From Micromonospora sp. WMMD1155 (GTDB lineage: Bacteria; Actinomycetota; Actinomycetes; Mycobacteriales; Micromonosporaceae), in contig NZ_CP120742.1 in assembly GCF_029581275.1 (NCBI RefSeq), positions 3,890,001-3,954,000 of the forward strand: DNA of 64,000 nt, in the 5' to 3' direction. The notes beneath the pieces were generated by a model. That model was not told the DNA's origin and ran no database searches. It saw nothing but the letters and a program-made list of their open reading frames with translations. A program made the position numbers and the translations under genes. This document shows, one piece after another, positions 1 through 8,184 of this stretch (within the stretch, counting starts at the first letter, position 1; the number at the start of each line of letters is the position of its first letter).

Positions 1-1719
1 AGCACGCTCACCATGCAGTACGTCCGTAACGTGCTCAGCAGCGACCCACGGCTGACCGAGGCGCAGCGGATGGCCGCCACCGAGGTCACCACCGTGCGCA
101 AACTCCAGGAGATGCGGTACGCCCTCGCGCTGGAGCGCGAACTCGACAAGGAGGAGATCCTCGCCCGCTACCTGAACATCGCGTACTTCGGCGCCGGGGC
201 GTACGGCATCGCGGCGGCCAGCAAACGCTACTTCTCCCGGGCCCCGGCCGAGCTGACCCTGGCCCAGGCGGCGCTGCTGGCCGGCCTGGTCCGGTCTCCG
301 GACAGCGACGACCCGATCAACGGCGACGCCGACAGCGCACTGGAGCGGCGGGCGTACGTGTTGGAGCGGCTGGTGGAGTCGGGGCAGGTGCCGGCGGACG
401 TGGCGGCGGCGGCTCGGGCCGAACCGTTGCGGCTGCAACCCAGCGAGACCCCGAACGACTGCACGGGGGTGCCCGAGGCGCACAACGACTGGGGCTTCTT
501 CTGCGACTGGTTCACCCGCTGGTGGAGCAGCCAGTCCGCGTTCGGGGCGAGCGCCGACGAGCGCCAGCGGGCGCTGCGCCGGGGTGGGTTCTCCATCGTG
601 TCGTCGCTCGACCCGGCGGTGCAGCGGGCCACCACCGAGCAGGTCCTGAAGATCTACCGGCCGACGGATGCGGAGGCGGTGCCGACCGCGGTGGTGCAGC
701 CGGGCACCGGTCGGGTGCTGGCCATGTCGGTGAACCGCGCCTACAGCGTGCAGGACAACCCGGTGGGGCAGAAGAACCGCCCGAACACGGTCAACCAGTT
801 GGTGGCCGGTGGTGGGGCGATCGAGGGCTACCAGGGTGGCTCGACGTTCAAGCTCTTCACCATGCTCGCCGCGTTGGAATCCGGCCTGCCGCTGTCCACC
901 GAGTTCGTGGCGCCCACCCGACTCCTCACCCGCTTCCCGGTGACCGGGCAGGCGAGCTGCGACGGCCGCTGGTGTCCGGCGAACGCCAGCCCGTCGTCGA
1001 TGGACGGCCCCCGCACCATGTGGAGCGCGTTCGGACGCTCGGTGAACACGTACTTCGCCTGGCTGACCGAGAAGATCGGCGCCGACCGGGTGGTGGAGAT
1101 GGCCGAGCGGCTCGGCATCGTGCTGCGGGCCGAGTCCGACGCCAACCTGGCCCGGAACGGCGCGAGGAACTGGGGTCCGTTCACCCTGGGCGTGGCCGCC
1201 ACCACCCCGCTCGACCTGGCCACCGCCTACGCCACGGTGGCGGCCGAGGGAACCTGGTGTGCCCCGCTGCCGGTGGTCTCGATCACCGACTCGGGCGGTC
1301 GGCCGGTCGACGCCGCCAAGCCGGACTGCCGCCAGGTGCTCGACGCCGACGTGGCCCGGGCGGCCACCGACGCGGCGCGCTGCCCGGTCGGTGACCAGTC
1401 GATGTACGGGCGCTGCGACGGCGCCACCGCGCCGAGGCTGCGCGCGCAGGTCGGCCGCCCGGTGGCGGGCAAGACCGGAAGCTCGGAGCGGTACGAGACG
1501 GAGACGGTGGTGGCGTTCACCCCGCAGTTGGCGGTCGCCTCGATGGCGGCGAACCCGGACGACCCCCGGGACGCGGTCGGTCAGGCGGTGCAGGCCCGGA
1601 TGGTGGACGCGGTCGGCGAGGTGCTCGTCGTCGGGCTGCGCGACCAACCGGTACGCGACTTCGTCCCGCCCAGCGAGCGAACCGCCTTCCAGATCACCGG
1701 AGCCCGCACCGGCAACTGA
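1..1719 (+). CDS. Bifunctional penicillin-binding protein (GT51 transglycosylase plus transpeptidase), 5' end outside the window
   Basis: Polymerises and cross-links peptidoglycan outside the membrane. The reading frame is open from base 1 and begins within the GT51 motif (STLTMQYVRN, bases 1-30), so the membrane anchor and the first part of the glycosyltransferase domain lie upstream of the window. The remaining glycosyltransferase part shows the KEEILARYLN and GAYGIAAA blocks. The transpeptidase domain carries the acyl-serine motif STFK (841-852), SVN (1039-1047) and KTG (1471-1479), all intact. The tail is short, with no PASTA or Pro-rich extension. It ends 12 bp before the convergent SDR gene. 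Class A PBP identity is certain; which paralogue it is cannot be decided from the fragment. Confidence 0.93.
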   Translation, partial: STLTMQYVRNVLSSDPRLTEAQRMAATEVTTVRKLQEMRYALALERELDKEEILARYLNIAYFGAGAYGIAAASKRYFSRAPAELTLAQAALLAGLVRSPDSDDPINGDADSALERRAYVLERLVESGQVPADVAAAARAEPLRLQPSETPNDCTGVPEAHNDWGFFCDWFTRWWSSQSAFGASADERQRALRRGGFSIVSSLDPAVQRATTEQVLKIYRPTDAEAVPTAVVQPGTGRVLAMSVNRAYSVQDNPVGQKNRPNTVNQLVAGGGAIEGYQGGSTFKLFTMLAALESGLPLSTEFVAPTRLLTRFPVTGQASCDGRWCPANASPSSMDGPRTMWSAFGRSVNTYFAWLTEKIGADRVVEMAERLGIVLRAESDANLARNGARNWGPFTLGVAATTPLDLATAYATVAAEGTWCAPLPVVSITDSGGRPVDAAKPDCRQVLDADVARAATDAARCPVGDQSMYGRCDGATAPRLRAQVGRPVAGKTGSSERYETETVVAFTPQLAVASMAANPDDPRDAVGQAVQARMVDAVGEVLVVGLRDQPVRDFVPPSERTAFQITGARTGN

Positions 1720-1731
1720 CCCAGGGTCGGG

Positions 1732-3195
1732 TCAGGAGGGCTGTTCGGCGTTGCGGGCTATGTTGCGGGCCATTCCGCCGAAGACCACCGCGTGGAAGGG
1801 GGCCACCGAGCCCCAGTAGGTGTGCCCGGCCAGGCCACGCGGCAGGAAGACGGCGCGTTGCTGGTACCGGCTGCGGCCGTCGTCGGTCGGCACCACCCGC
1901 ATCTCCAACCAGGCCCGTCCGGGCAGCCGCATCTCGGCACGCAGCCGTAGCAACTCGCCCGGGACGATCTCCTCGACCCGCCAGAAGTCCAACGCCTCAC
2001 CGACCTGGAGGCGGTGCGGGTCGCGTCGGCCCCGGCGTAGCCCGACCCCGCCGACCAGCCGGTCCAGCCAGCCCCGGACGGACCAGGCGAGCGGGAACGA
2101 GTACCAGCCGTGTTCGCCGCCGACGCCCTCGACGACCCGCCAGAGCGCCGCCGGTGACGCGTCCACCGCCCGCTCGCGGACGTCGGTGTAGGCGGTGCCG
2201 CCGGACCAGTCCGGGTCGCTGGGCAGCGGTTCGGCGGGCGCGTCCGGGCCGCTCGCCGTCGACCAGCGGGTCTCCACCTGGGCGTCGCGCACCTTGGCCA
2301 GGGCCAGCGCCACCGCCTCGTCGAAGCCGGTCAGCCCGTCGGGCGGGTCGGGAACGTACCGGGCGATGTCGTGTTCGTGGGCGACCGCCTCGTGGATCAG
2401 GCTCTCCACCAGGGGGCGGGCGATCTTGTTCGGTACCGGGGTGATCAGGCCGACCCAGTGCGAGGAGAGCGACGGGGTGAGCGGGCGGACCGGCAGGATG
2501 ATCCGCCGCCGCAACCCGGCCACCCGGGCGTAGCGCTGCATCATGTCGCTGAAGGTCAGCACGTCCGGCCCGCCGACGTCGAAGCCCCGGTTGACCTCCG
2601 CCGGCAGCTCGACGCAGCCGGCCAGGTAGTGCAGCACGTCGCGGACCGCGATCGGCTGGATCCGGTTGCGGACCCAGCGCGGGGTGATCATCGCGGGAAG
2701 TCGTTCGGTCAGGTAGCGCAGCATCTCGAACGACGCCGAGCCGGAACCGATGATCACCGCGGCGCGCAGCACCGCGGTGGGCACCCCGCTGGACAGCAGG
2801 ATCCGGCCCACCTCGGCCCGGGAGCGCAGGTGCGGGGAGGGGACCTCCGCGTCGGCTGCCGGCTCCGGCCCACCCAGGTACACGATCCGGCGTACGCCGG
2901 CAGCGCGGGCCGCCGTCGCGAAGTTGGTCGCCGCGGTCCGGTCGGCCTCCTCGAAGTCCGGCCGGCCGAGCGAGTGGACCAGGAAGTAGGCGACGTCGAC
3001 GTCGGCGAACGCGGCCGGCAGCGTCTCCGGCTTGCTGAGGTCGCCCTCGACGATCTCGGCCGCTTCCGCCCAGGGCACGTCCCGCAGTCGCATCGCCTTA
3101 CGGGCCAGGCAGCGGACGGTGTGCCCGTTCGCGAGCAGCAGGGGCGTCAGCCGCCCGCCGATGTATCCGGTGGCTCCGGTGACGAGGCATCTCAC
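1732..3195 (-). CDS. SDR-type NAD(P)-binding protein with C-terminal DUF2867 domain
   Basis: A 487-residue protein. The N-terminal half is an atypical short-chain dehydrogenase/NmrA-like Rossmann domain with the dinucleotide motif GATGYIG at residues 7-13 and a VYLGG strand. The C-terminal roughly 170 residues resemble DUF2867, a START-like fold that follows such Rossmann domains in many actinobacteria. The substrate is unknown. I chose the GTG at 3195 because MRCLVTGATGYIG is a canonical Rossmann start and a -10-like CAGACT ends 7 bp upstream, so the mRNA is probably leaderless. An ATG 36 bp further upstream lies inside the palindromic repeat and is unlikely. Divergent from glyA. Confidence 0.8.
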   Translation of the reverse strand: MRCLVTGATGYIGGRLTPLLLANGHTVRCLARKAMRLRDVPWAEAAEIVEGDLSKPETLPAAFADVDVAYFLVHSLGRPDFEEADRTAATNFATAARAAGVRRIVYLGGPEPAADAEVPSPHLRSRAEVGRILLSSGVPTAVLRAAVIIGSGSASFEMLRYLTERLPAMITPRWVRNRIQPIAVRDVLHYLAGCVELPAEVNRGFDVGGPDVLTFSDMMQRYARVAGLRRRIILPVRPLTPSLSSHWVGLITPVPNKIARPLVESLIHEAVAHEHDIARYVPDPPDGLTGFDEAVALALAKVRDAQVETRWSTASGPDAPAEPLPSDPDWSGGTAYTDVRERAVDASPAALWRVVEGVGGEHGWYSFPLAWSVRGWLDRLVGGVGLRRGRRDPHRLQVGEALDFWRVEEIVPGELLRLRAEMRLPGRAWLEMRVVPTDDGRSRYQQRAVFLPRGLAGHTYWGSVAPFHAVVFGGMARNIARNAEQPS

Positions 3196-3217
3196 GGCTC
3201 CCAGTCTGCGGCCCCCG

Positions 3218-3381
3218 AGGGCCTGTTGCACAAGAACTGGCCGGCCTGCGGCGGGCCCGGACGACGCCCGGCGGCGTTGCGGTCACGTCCGGATACGACA
3301 CCGGTTCCGGACGTGACCGCGTCTTGCCGGATCGCCGCCCGGACTCCGCCTCGGCTCGGCCGCCCTTGTGCAACAGGCCCT
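3218..3381. repeat. 164-bp MITE-like palindromic element
   Basis: The ends are perfect 17-bp inverted repeats: AGGGCCTGTTGCACAAG at 3218-3234 and its complement at 3365-3381. The centre is a perfect 15-bp inverted repeat (3279-3293 and 3306-3320) around a 12-base loop. The two stretches joining ends to centre are both exactly 44 bp but are diverged. No protein is encoded and no clear target-site duplication is visible. The left end is 24/26 identical to part of the small element at 43458-43502. It fills most of the region between the divergent SDR gene and glyA. Confidence 0.75.
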
Positions 3382-3386
3382 AGACT
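3381..3386 (+). promoter_or_regulatory. -10 box of glyA (leaderless)
   Basis: TAGACT lies 8 bp before the GTG chosen for glyA and no Shine-Dalgarno sequence intervenes. It starts on the last base of the palindromic element. Confidence 0.5.
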
Positions 3387-3394
3387 CGTTCGCT

Positions 3395-4684
3395 GTGGAG
3401 ACCGAGACGAGCACCTTCTGGGGGCCGGATTTCGCGCAGCTCAGGGCCACCGACCCGGAGATCGCCGAGGTGGTCCTCGGTGAACTGGACCGGTTGCGGG
3501 GCGGCCTTCAGCTCATCGCCAGCGAGAACCTGACCTCGCCGGCGGTGCTGGCCGCGCTCGGTTCGACGCTGACCAACAAGTACGCCGAGGGTTACCCGGG
3601 TCGGCGCTACTACGGCGGTTGCGCCGAGGTGGACCGGGCGGAGGAGATCGGCATCGCCCGCGCCAAGGAACTCTTCGGTGCCGAGCACGCCAACCTCCAG
3701 CCGCACTCCGGGGCGAGCGCCAACCTGGCCGCGTACGCCGCGTTGGTGCAGCCGGGTGACACGGTGCTGGCGATGGACCTGCCGCACGGCGGGCACCTCA
3801 CCCACGGCAGCCGGGTGAACTTCTCCGGCAAGTGGTTCCACCCGGTCGGTTACCCGGTCCGGCCGGACACCGAGCTGATCGACTACGACGAGGTCCGGGA
3901 CCTGGCCCGGGCCCACCGGCCCAAACTGATCATCTGTGGTGCCACCGCGTACCCCCGGCTGATCGACTTCGCCCGGTTCCGGGAGATCGCCGACGAGGTC
4001 GGCGCGTATCTGATGGCGGACGCCGCGCACTTCATCGGCCTGGTCGCCGGCCGGGCGATCCCGTCCCCGGTGCCGTACGCCGACGTCGTCTGCGCGACCA
4101 CCCACAAGGTGCTGCGCGGCCCCCGCGGCGGCATGATCCTGTGCCGCGAGGGGCTGGCCCAGCGGATCGACAAGGCGGTCTTCCCGTTCACCCAGGGTGG
4201 CCCGCTGATGCACGCCGTCGCGGCCAAGGCCGTCGCGCTGCGCGAGGCCGCCCAGCCGGAGTTCCAGACGTACGCCGGTCAGGTCGTCCGCAACGCCCAG
4301 GCGCTCGCCGCCGGGCTGACCGACGAGGGGATGCGCCCGGTGTCCGGTGGCACCGACACCCATCTCGCGCTCATCGACCTGCGGGAGCTGGGCGTGACCG
4401 GCGCGGACGCCGAGCGACGCTGCGACGCCGCGTCGATCACCCTGAACAAGAACGCCATCCCCTACGACCCGCAGCCGCCGATGGTGGCCTCCGGCATCCG
4501 GGTGGGCACGCCGAGCGTCACCACCCAGGGGATGCGCGAGGGGGAGCTGCGGCAGGTGGCCACGTTGATCGCCCGTGCGGTACGCACCGATCCCGGCACG
4601 CCCGGTGGCACCGACGAACTGACTCGGCTGGGCGCCGAGGTGGCCGAGCTGGTCGCGGCGTTTCCGGCGTACCCCCGTGGCTGA
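3395..4684 (+). CDS. glyA: Serine hydroxymethyltransferase
   Basis: PLP-dependent interconversion of serine and glycine with transfer of the one-carbon unit to tetrahydrofolate. The protein shows all family landmarks: LIASENLTS near the N-terminus, [13 protein letters not shown], the PLP lysine in the TTHK motif (Lys238; codon 4106-4108) followed by GPRGG, and a C-terminal GTPS/TTQGM block. About 429 residues is the normal length. I start at the GTG at 3395. An upstream GTG (3368) would translate part of the palindromic repeat, whereas 3395 is 8 bp after a TAGACT box, typical for leaderless actinobacterial mRNA. The stop overlaps the next gene by 8 bp, so glyA is transcriptionally joined to the AtpI-like gene. 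Confidence 0.95.
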   Translation: METETSTFWGPDFAQLRATDPEIAEVVLGELDRLRGGLQLIASENLTSPAVLAALGSTLTNKYAEGYPGRRYYGGCAEVDRAEEIGIARAKELFGAEHANLQPHSGASANLAAYAALVQPGDTVLAMDLPHGGHLTHGSRVNFSGKWFHPVGYPVRPDTELIDYDEVRDLARAHRPKLIICGATAYPRLIDFARFREIADEVGAYLMADAAHFIGLVAGRAIPSPVPYADVVCATTHKVLRGPRGGMILCREGLAQRIDKAVFPFTQGGPLMHAVAAKAVALREAAQPEFQTYAGQVVRNAQALAAGLTDEGMRPVSGGTDTHLALIDLRELGVTGADAERRCDAASITLNKNAIPYDPQPPMVASGIRVGTPSVTTQGMREGELRQVATLIARAVRTDPGTPGGTDELTRLGAEVAELVAAFPAYPRG

Positions 4685-5102
4685 GCCCGGGGTGGTCGAG
4701 CCGGACAGCGACCGGCGCTGGCGGCTGCGACACCTGCCGGTGTTGTTGGCCGCGTCGGTGGCGCTCGCCGTGGTCGCGGCCGTCGTCGGCGCGGTGACCG
4801 GCGGCCCGACGGCGGCGGTCGGCGCGGCGGCCGGGGTGGGCGTCACGGTGCTCAGCTACACGCTGACCACCGTGGTGCTGGCCCGGGCCGACCAGGTCAA
4901 CCCTCAGCTGCTGCTCCCGCTCGGCGTGGGCCTGTACGTGCTGAAGTTCAGCCTGCTGGGTGGGGTGCTGGTGGCGGTGGCGTCCACCGGTTGGGCGGGG
5001 TTGATCCCGCTCTGCCTCGGCATCGTCGCCGGGGTGGCAGTGTGGACGGCGGTGCACATCTGGTGGCTGACCACGGTGCACGCTCGCCGGGCGTACCGCT
5101 GA
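4677..5102 (+). CDS. AtpI-like small membrane protein preceding the ATP synthase genes
   Basis: 141 residues with four predicted membrane helices (about residues 19-41, 46-68, 78-100 and 108-133) and short loops. Position and topology match the small hydrophobic proteins found just upstream of actinobacterial atp operons (ATP synthase protein I type, comparable to the mycobacterial membrane protein next to atpB). In other bacteria such proteins assist c-ring assembly or Mg2+ supply. Here that is inference. The GTG start at 4677 overlaps the end of glyA by 8 bp, indicating translational coupling. There is no sequence motif that proves function. Confidence 0.65.
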   Translation: MAEPGVVEPDSDRRWRLRHLPVLLAASVALAVVAAVVGAVTGGPTAAVGAAAGVGVTVLSYTLTTVVLARADQVNPQLLLPLGVGLYVLKFSLLGGVLVAVASTGWAGLIPLCLGIVAGVAVWTAVHIWWLTTVHARRAYR

Positions 5103-5284
5103 CCCGGCGGGTCGTCCCACTTTCTGGACGCGCGGCAATGTGTCGGCCTCCGGTCATTTTCCGACGGGCGGAAGGGGAGTAGCGTGCCCACAGACGACGG
5201 CGCCCACGAGAAGCCCACACAACGACGGTTGTGCGGGGGGTGAGGCACAGCCTCGTCTTCCCGGCTGATATCGTTCGCCCCGTC
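5103..5284. other. Intergenic region before the ATP synthase operon
   Basis: 182 bp between the AtpI-like gene and the AtpZ-like gene. It most likely carries the main atp promoter. Candidate -10 boxes are TAGCGT at 5180-5185 and TATCGT at 5269-5274 (10 bp before the ATG); neither has a convincing -35. No ORF or repeat seen. Confidence 0.35.
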
Positions 5285-5521
5285 ATGGCTGGTGACCAAA
5301 CCCCCCGTCCCGCCGGTGAACCGGACGACCTTCCGTCCGGTGCCGGTCAGGGTTGGACCGCGCTCAGCTACCTCATCGGAGGCATGCTCGTGTGGGGTTT
5401 CATCGGTTGGCTGATTGACCAGTGGCTCGACACCGGCGGCGTCGCCACCGGGATCGGCGTCGTGCTCGGTATGGCCGGGGGCATCATCCTGGTCGTCCGC
5501 CGACTCGGCACGCCTACTTAG
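5285..5521 (+). CDS. AtpZ/AtpI family protein
   Basis: 78 residues with a hydrophilic N-terminus and two membrane helices (YLIGGMLVWGFIGWLI and ATGIGVVLGMAGGIILVV). It ends 11 bp before atpB. This two-helix form directly in front of atpB is the usual AtpZ/AtpI arrangement; the family is implicated in ATP synthase assembly and Mg2+/Ca2+ transport. The ATG at 5285 fits the family length. A GTG further upstream would add an unconserved 18-residue extension. First gene of the compact atp cluster. Confidence 0.75.
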   Translation: MAGDQTPRPAGEPDDLPSGAGQGWTALSYLIGGMLVWGFIGWLIDQWLDTGGVATGIGVVLGMAGGIILVVRRLGTPT

Positions 5522-5532
5522 GAAGGGACGCG

Positions 5533-6330
5533 GTGTTCGGACAGGCGAACGTTCTGGCAGCGGGCCAGGCGGGATTCCCCCCCACGGTGGACGACTTCTA
5601 CCTGCCCGCCATCCTGCCCTGGGGTGCGGAGAACTCGTACTGGTTCACCAAGATCACGGCGATGGTCTGGATCGCGGTCGGCGTCCTGATCATCTTCTTC
5701 CTGGCGACCTACCGGAACCCGCAGCTGGTGCCGACGAAGAAGCAGTGGTTCGCTGAGTCGATCTACGGCTTCGTGCGCAACAACATCGCCGTCGACATGA
5801 TCGGCCACGCGGGTGTGCGGTTCGCGCCCTACTTCACGACGCTGTTCTGCTTCGTGTTGCTGACGAACGCGTTCGCGATCATCCCGTTCTTCCAGATCTC
5901 GCCGAACTCGCACATCGCCTTCCCGGCGATCCTCGCGGTGATCAGTTACGTGCTGTTCAACTACATCGGCATCAAGAAGCACGGCTTCGTCAAGTACTTC
6001 AAGAACTCGCTGATCCCGCCGGCACCGTGGTACATCCTGCCGCTGCTGATCCCGATCGAGCTCTTCTCGACCTTCATCGTCCGGCCGTTCTCGCTCGCGG
6101 TTCGTCTCTTCGCGAACATGTTCGCCGGTCACATGCTCCTGCTGGTCTTCACGCTCGGCGGTTTCGCCATCCTGAGCGCCAACGTCTGGCTGGCCCCGAT
6201 CTCGGTGCTCTCCTGGGTGATGACCATCGCGCTCACCTTCCTCGAGTTCCTGGTGATCTGCCTGCAGGCATACGTCTTCACCGTCCTCACCGCCAGCTAC
6301 GTGCAGGGCGCGCTCGCCGACGAGCACTGA
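5533..6330 (+). CDS. atpB: ATP synthase Fo subunit a
   Basis: 265-residue integral membrane subunit forming the proton half-channels with the c-ring. Several helices are evident. The essential arginine lies in the conserved segment RPFSLAVRLFANMFAGH, and the C-terminal helix LEFLVICLQAYVFTVLTASYV is typical. It starts with GTG at 5533, 7 bp after a strong GGAAGGGA ribosome-binding site. The following gap to atpE (66 bp) contains the strong RBS CAGGAGGAA, as expected for the highly translated c subunit. Confidence 0.97.
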   Translation: MFGQANVLAAGQAGFPPTVDDFYLPAILPWGAENSYWFTKITAMVWIAVGVLIIFFLATYRNPQLVPTKKQWFAESIYGFVRNNIAVDMIGHAGVRFAPYFTTLFCFVLLTNAFAIIPFFQISPNSHIAFPAILAVISYVLFNYIGIKKHGFVKYFKNSLIPPAPWYILPLLIPIELFSTFIVRPFSLAVRLFANMFAGHMLLLVFTLGGFAILSANVWLAPISVLSWVMTIALTFLEFLVICLQAYVFTVLTASYVQGALADEH

Positions 6331-6378
6331 TCCACCGCACCAACCGTTGTCGTCCCGCGTGAGAGTCACGCGTGATAA

Positions 6379-6630
<252 letters not shown>

Positions 6631-6656
6631 TCCCGCCCCTAGACCGGGAGGTAACC

Positions 6657-7196
6657 ATGTACTTCCTCGCCGCTGAGGGTGGTGAGTCCACCCACAACCC
6701 GATCGTCCCGCTCTGGCAGGAGATCGTCGTCGGGTCGGTGGCCTTCGCCGTGCTCTGCTTCGTGCTGATGAAGTTCGTCTTCCCGCGCATGGAGCAGACG
6801 TTCCAGGCTCGGGTCGACGCGATCGAGGGCGGCATCAAGCGCGCCGAGGCCGCCCAGGCCGAGGCGAACCAGCTGCTCGAGCAGTACCGTGCCCAGCTCG
6901 CCGAGGCCCGGACCGACGCCGCCAAGATCCGTGACGACGCTCGGGCCGACGCCGAGGGCATCCGGCAGGACATCCTCGCCAAGGCGCGGGAGGAGTCCGA
7001 CCGGGTCATCCAGGCCGGCAAGGACGCGCTCGCCGCCGAGCGGGCCACCATCGTGCGTGAGCTGCGCGCGGAGGTCGGCACCATCGCGGTGGACCTGGCC
7101 AGCAAGATCGTCGGCGAGTCGCTGGCCGACGAGGCACGGCGCAAGGGCACCGTCGACCGGTTCCTGAGCGGTCTCGAGAGCACGGGGGCCCGCTGA
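6657..7196 (+). CDS. atpF: ATP synthase Fo subunit b
   Basis: 179 residues. One N-terminal membrane helix (about 20-41) is followed by a long charged helix (about 45-160) typical of the peripheral stalk, rich in A/E/R heptads. RBS GGGAGG before the ATG. The stop codon overlaps the atpH start (TGATG at 7194-7198), so b and delta are translationally coupled. Unlike mycobacteria, b and delta are separate ordinary-length genes here, with no b-delta fusion. Confidence 0.96.
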   Translation: MYFLAAEGGESTHNPIVPLWQEIVVGSVAFAVLCFVLMKFVFPRMEQTFQARVDAIEGGIKRAEAAQAEANQLLEQYRAQLAEARTDAAKIRDDARADAEGIRQDILAKAREESDRVIQAGKDALAAERATIVRELRAEVGTIAVDLASKIVGESLADEARRKGTVDRFLSGLESTGAR

Positions 7197-8017
7197 TGCA
7201 GGCCGCCAGCCGGGAGTCGTACAAGATCGCGGCCGAGCGCCTCGACGCGTACGTCCGCGGCGCGGAGCCGTCGGCGGTGACCTCCACCGCCGACGCCATC
7301 CTCTCCGTGGCGGGGCTGCTGCGGCGTGAGCCGCGGCTGCGCCGGGCGCTGTCCGAGCCGGCCCGGTCCGGCGAGGATCGCGGGGCGCTGCTCGGCGACA
7401 TGCTGGGTGGGCGGATCGGCGCGGACGCGCTCGACCTGCTCGTCTCGCTGGTCTCCGGCCGCTGGTCGGCACCGTCGGAGTTGCTCGACGGCGCCGAGCG
7501 CCTCGGCGTGGAGGCGCTGCTGGCCAGCGCCGACAAGGCCGGCGAGCTGGGCGAGGTCGAGGACGAGCTGTTCCGCTTCGGCCAGGTGGTGACCGGTCAG
7601 CCGGCGCTCAGCAACGCGCTCGCCGACCCGGTGGCTCCGGTCGAGCAGCGGGCCACCCTGGCCCGTGAGCTGCTCGCCGACAAGGCCCGCCCGGTCACCG
7701 TCCGCCTCGTCGAGGCGGCGATCGGCGGGTTCGGGGGACGCTCCTTCAGCGGGGCGCTCACCCGGCTGGTCGAGCTGGCCGCCGACCGGCGTGACCGGCA
7801 GGTGGCGTACGTGACCGTCGCGGCCCCGTTGAGTGACGAGGACGAGCGTCGGCTGGGTGCGAGCCTCACCGCGATATACGGTCGAGAGGTGTCCGTCAAG
7901 CAGACGGTCGACCCCGCCGTTCTCGGTGGCGTGAGCGTCCGGGTCGGTTCCGACCTGTACGACGGCACCATCCTGCGCCGCCTCAACGAGACCCGCAACG
8001 CGCTCGCGAAGCGCTGA
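7196..8017 (+). CDS. atpH: ATP synthase F1 subunit delta
   Basis: 273 residues of the OSCP/delta family, linking the peripheral stalk to F1. The N-terminal helical half is longer than in E. coli, the usual actinobacterial form, and the C-terminal part carries the conserved VDPAVLGGVSVRVGSDLYDGT motif. It starts on the last base of the atpF stop. It is followed by an unusual 167-bp gap with tandem repeats before atpA. Confidence 0.95.
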   Translation: MQAASRESYKIAAERLDAYVRGAEPSAVTSTADAILSVAGLLRREPRLRRALSEPARSGEDRGALLGDMLGGRIGADALDLLVSLVSGRWSAPSELLDGAERLGVEALLASADKAGELGEVEDELFRFGQVVTGQPALSNALADPVAPVEQRATLARELLADKARPVTVRLVEAAIGGFGGRSFSGALTRLVELAADRRDRQVAYVTVAAPLSDEDERRLGASLTAIYGREVSVKQTVDPAVLGGVSVRVGSDLYDGTILRRLNETRNALAKR

Positions 8018-8018
8018 G

Positions 8019-8109
8019 CGGCTCCGCCGCCCAGCGGCTGAGCGGTTCAGCCGCCCAGTGTCGGGGCGGTTGTGCCGCCCAGCGCATCCGGGCGGCACCG
8101 CCGCCCAGC
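8019..8109. repeat. Four imperfect tandem repeats between atpH and atpA
   Basis: Four 18-bp units resembling CGGTTCAGCCGCCCAGCG begin at 8019, 8043, 8067 and 8092 (spacing 24, 24, 25 bp). The half CCGCCCAG is invariant. Each unit can form a small hairpin between its CGGY and GCCG ends. No protein is encoded. They follow the atpH stop directly. Confidence 0.75.
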
Positions 8110-8116
8110 GCCCGGA

Positions 8117-8152
8117 TTGACAGACGCCATTCGGACCGGTTGGTACTAGGTA
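8117..8152 (+). promoter_or_regulatory. Possible internal promoter upstream of atpA
   Basis: A perfect -35 consensus TTGACA (8117-8122) lies between the tandem repeats and the atpA start. The matching -10 is unclear: TAGGTA at 8147-8152 is too far away (24 bp) and nothing at 17-18 bp fits well. Supported mainly by the -35 and the long gap. Confidence 0.35.
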
Positions 8153-8184
8153 TCCCGGGCCCCTGAATTTTAAGGAAGCAGAGG

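Noticed and set aside
3218..3381. Palindrome as a simple terminator or as a riboswitch leader of glyA
   Set aside because: It lies between divergent starts and glyA appears leaderless from 3395, so it would not be transcribed into glyA mRNA. Terminal repeats shared with another locus fit a mobile or repeat element better.
2371..3483. Long plus-strand reading frame (370 codons) across the SDR gene and palindrome
   Set aside because: Antisense to the SDR coding sequence, low-complexity R/G/P-rich translation and no RBS; typical shadow frame in high-GC DNA.
8019..8109. Regularly spaced 18-bp units as a CRISPR-like array
   Set aside because: The intervals are only 6-7 bp and not unique spacers; four degenerate tandem copies.
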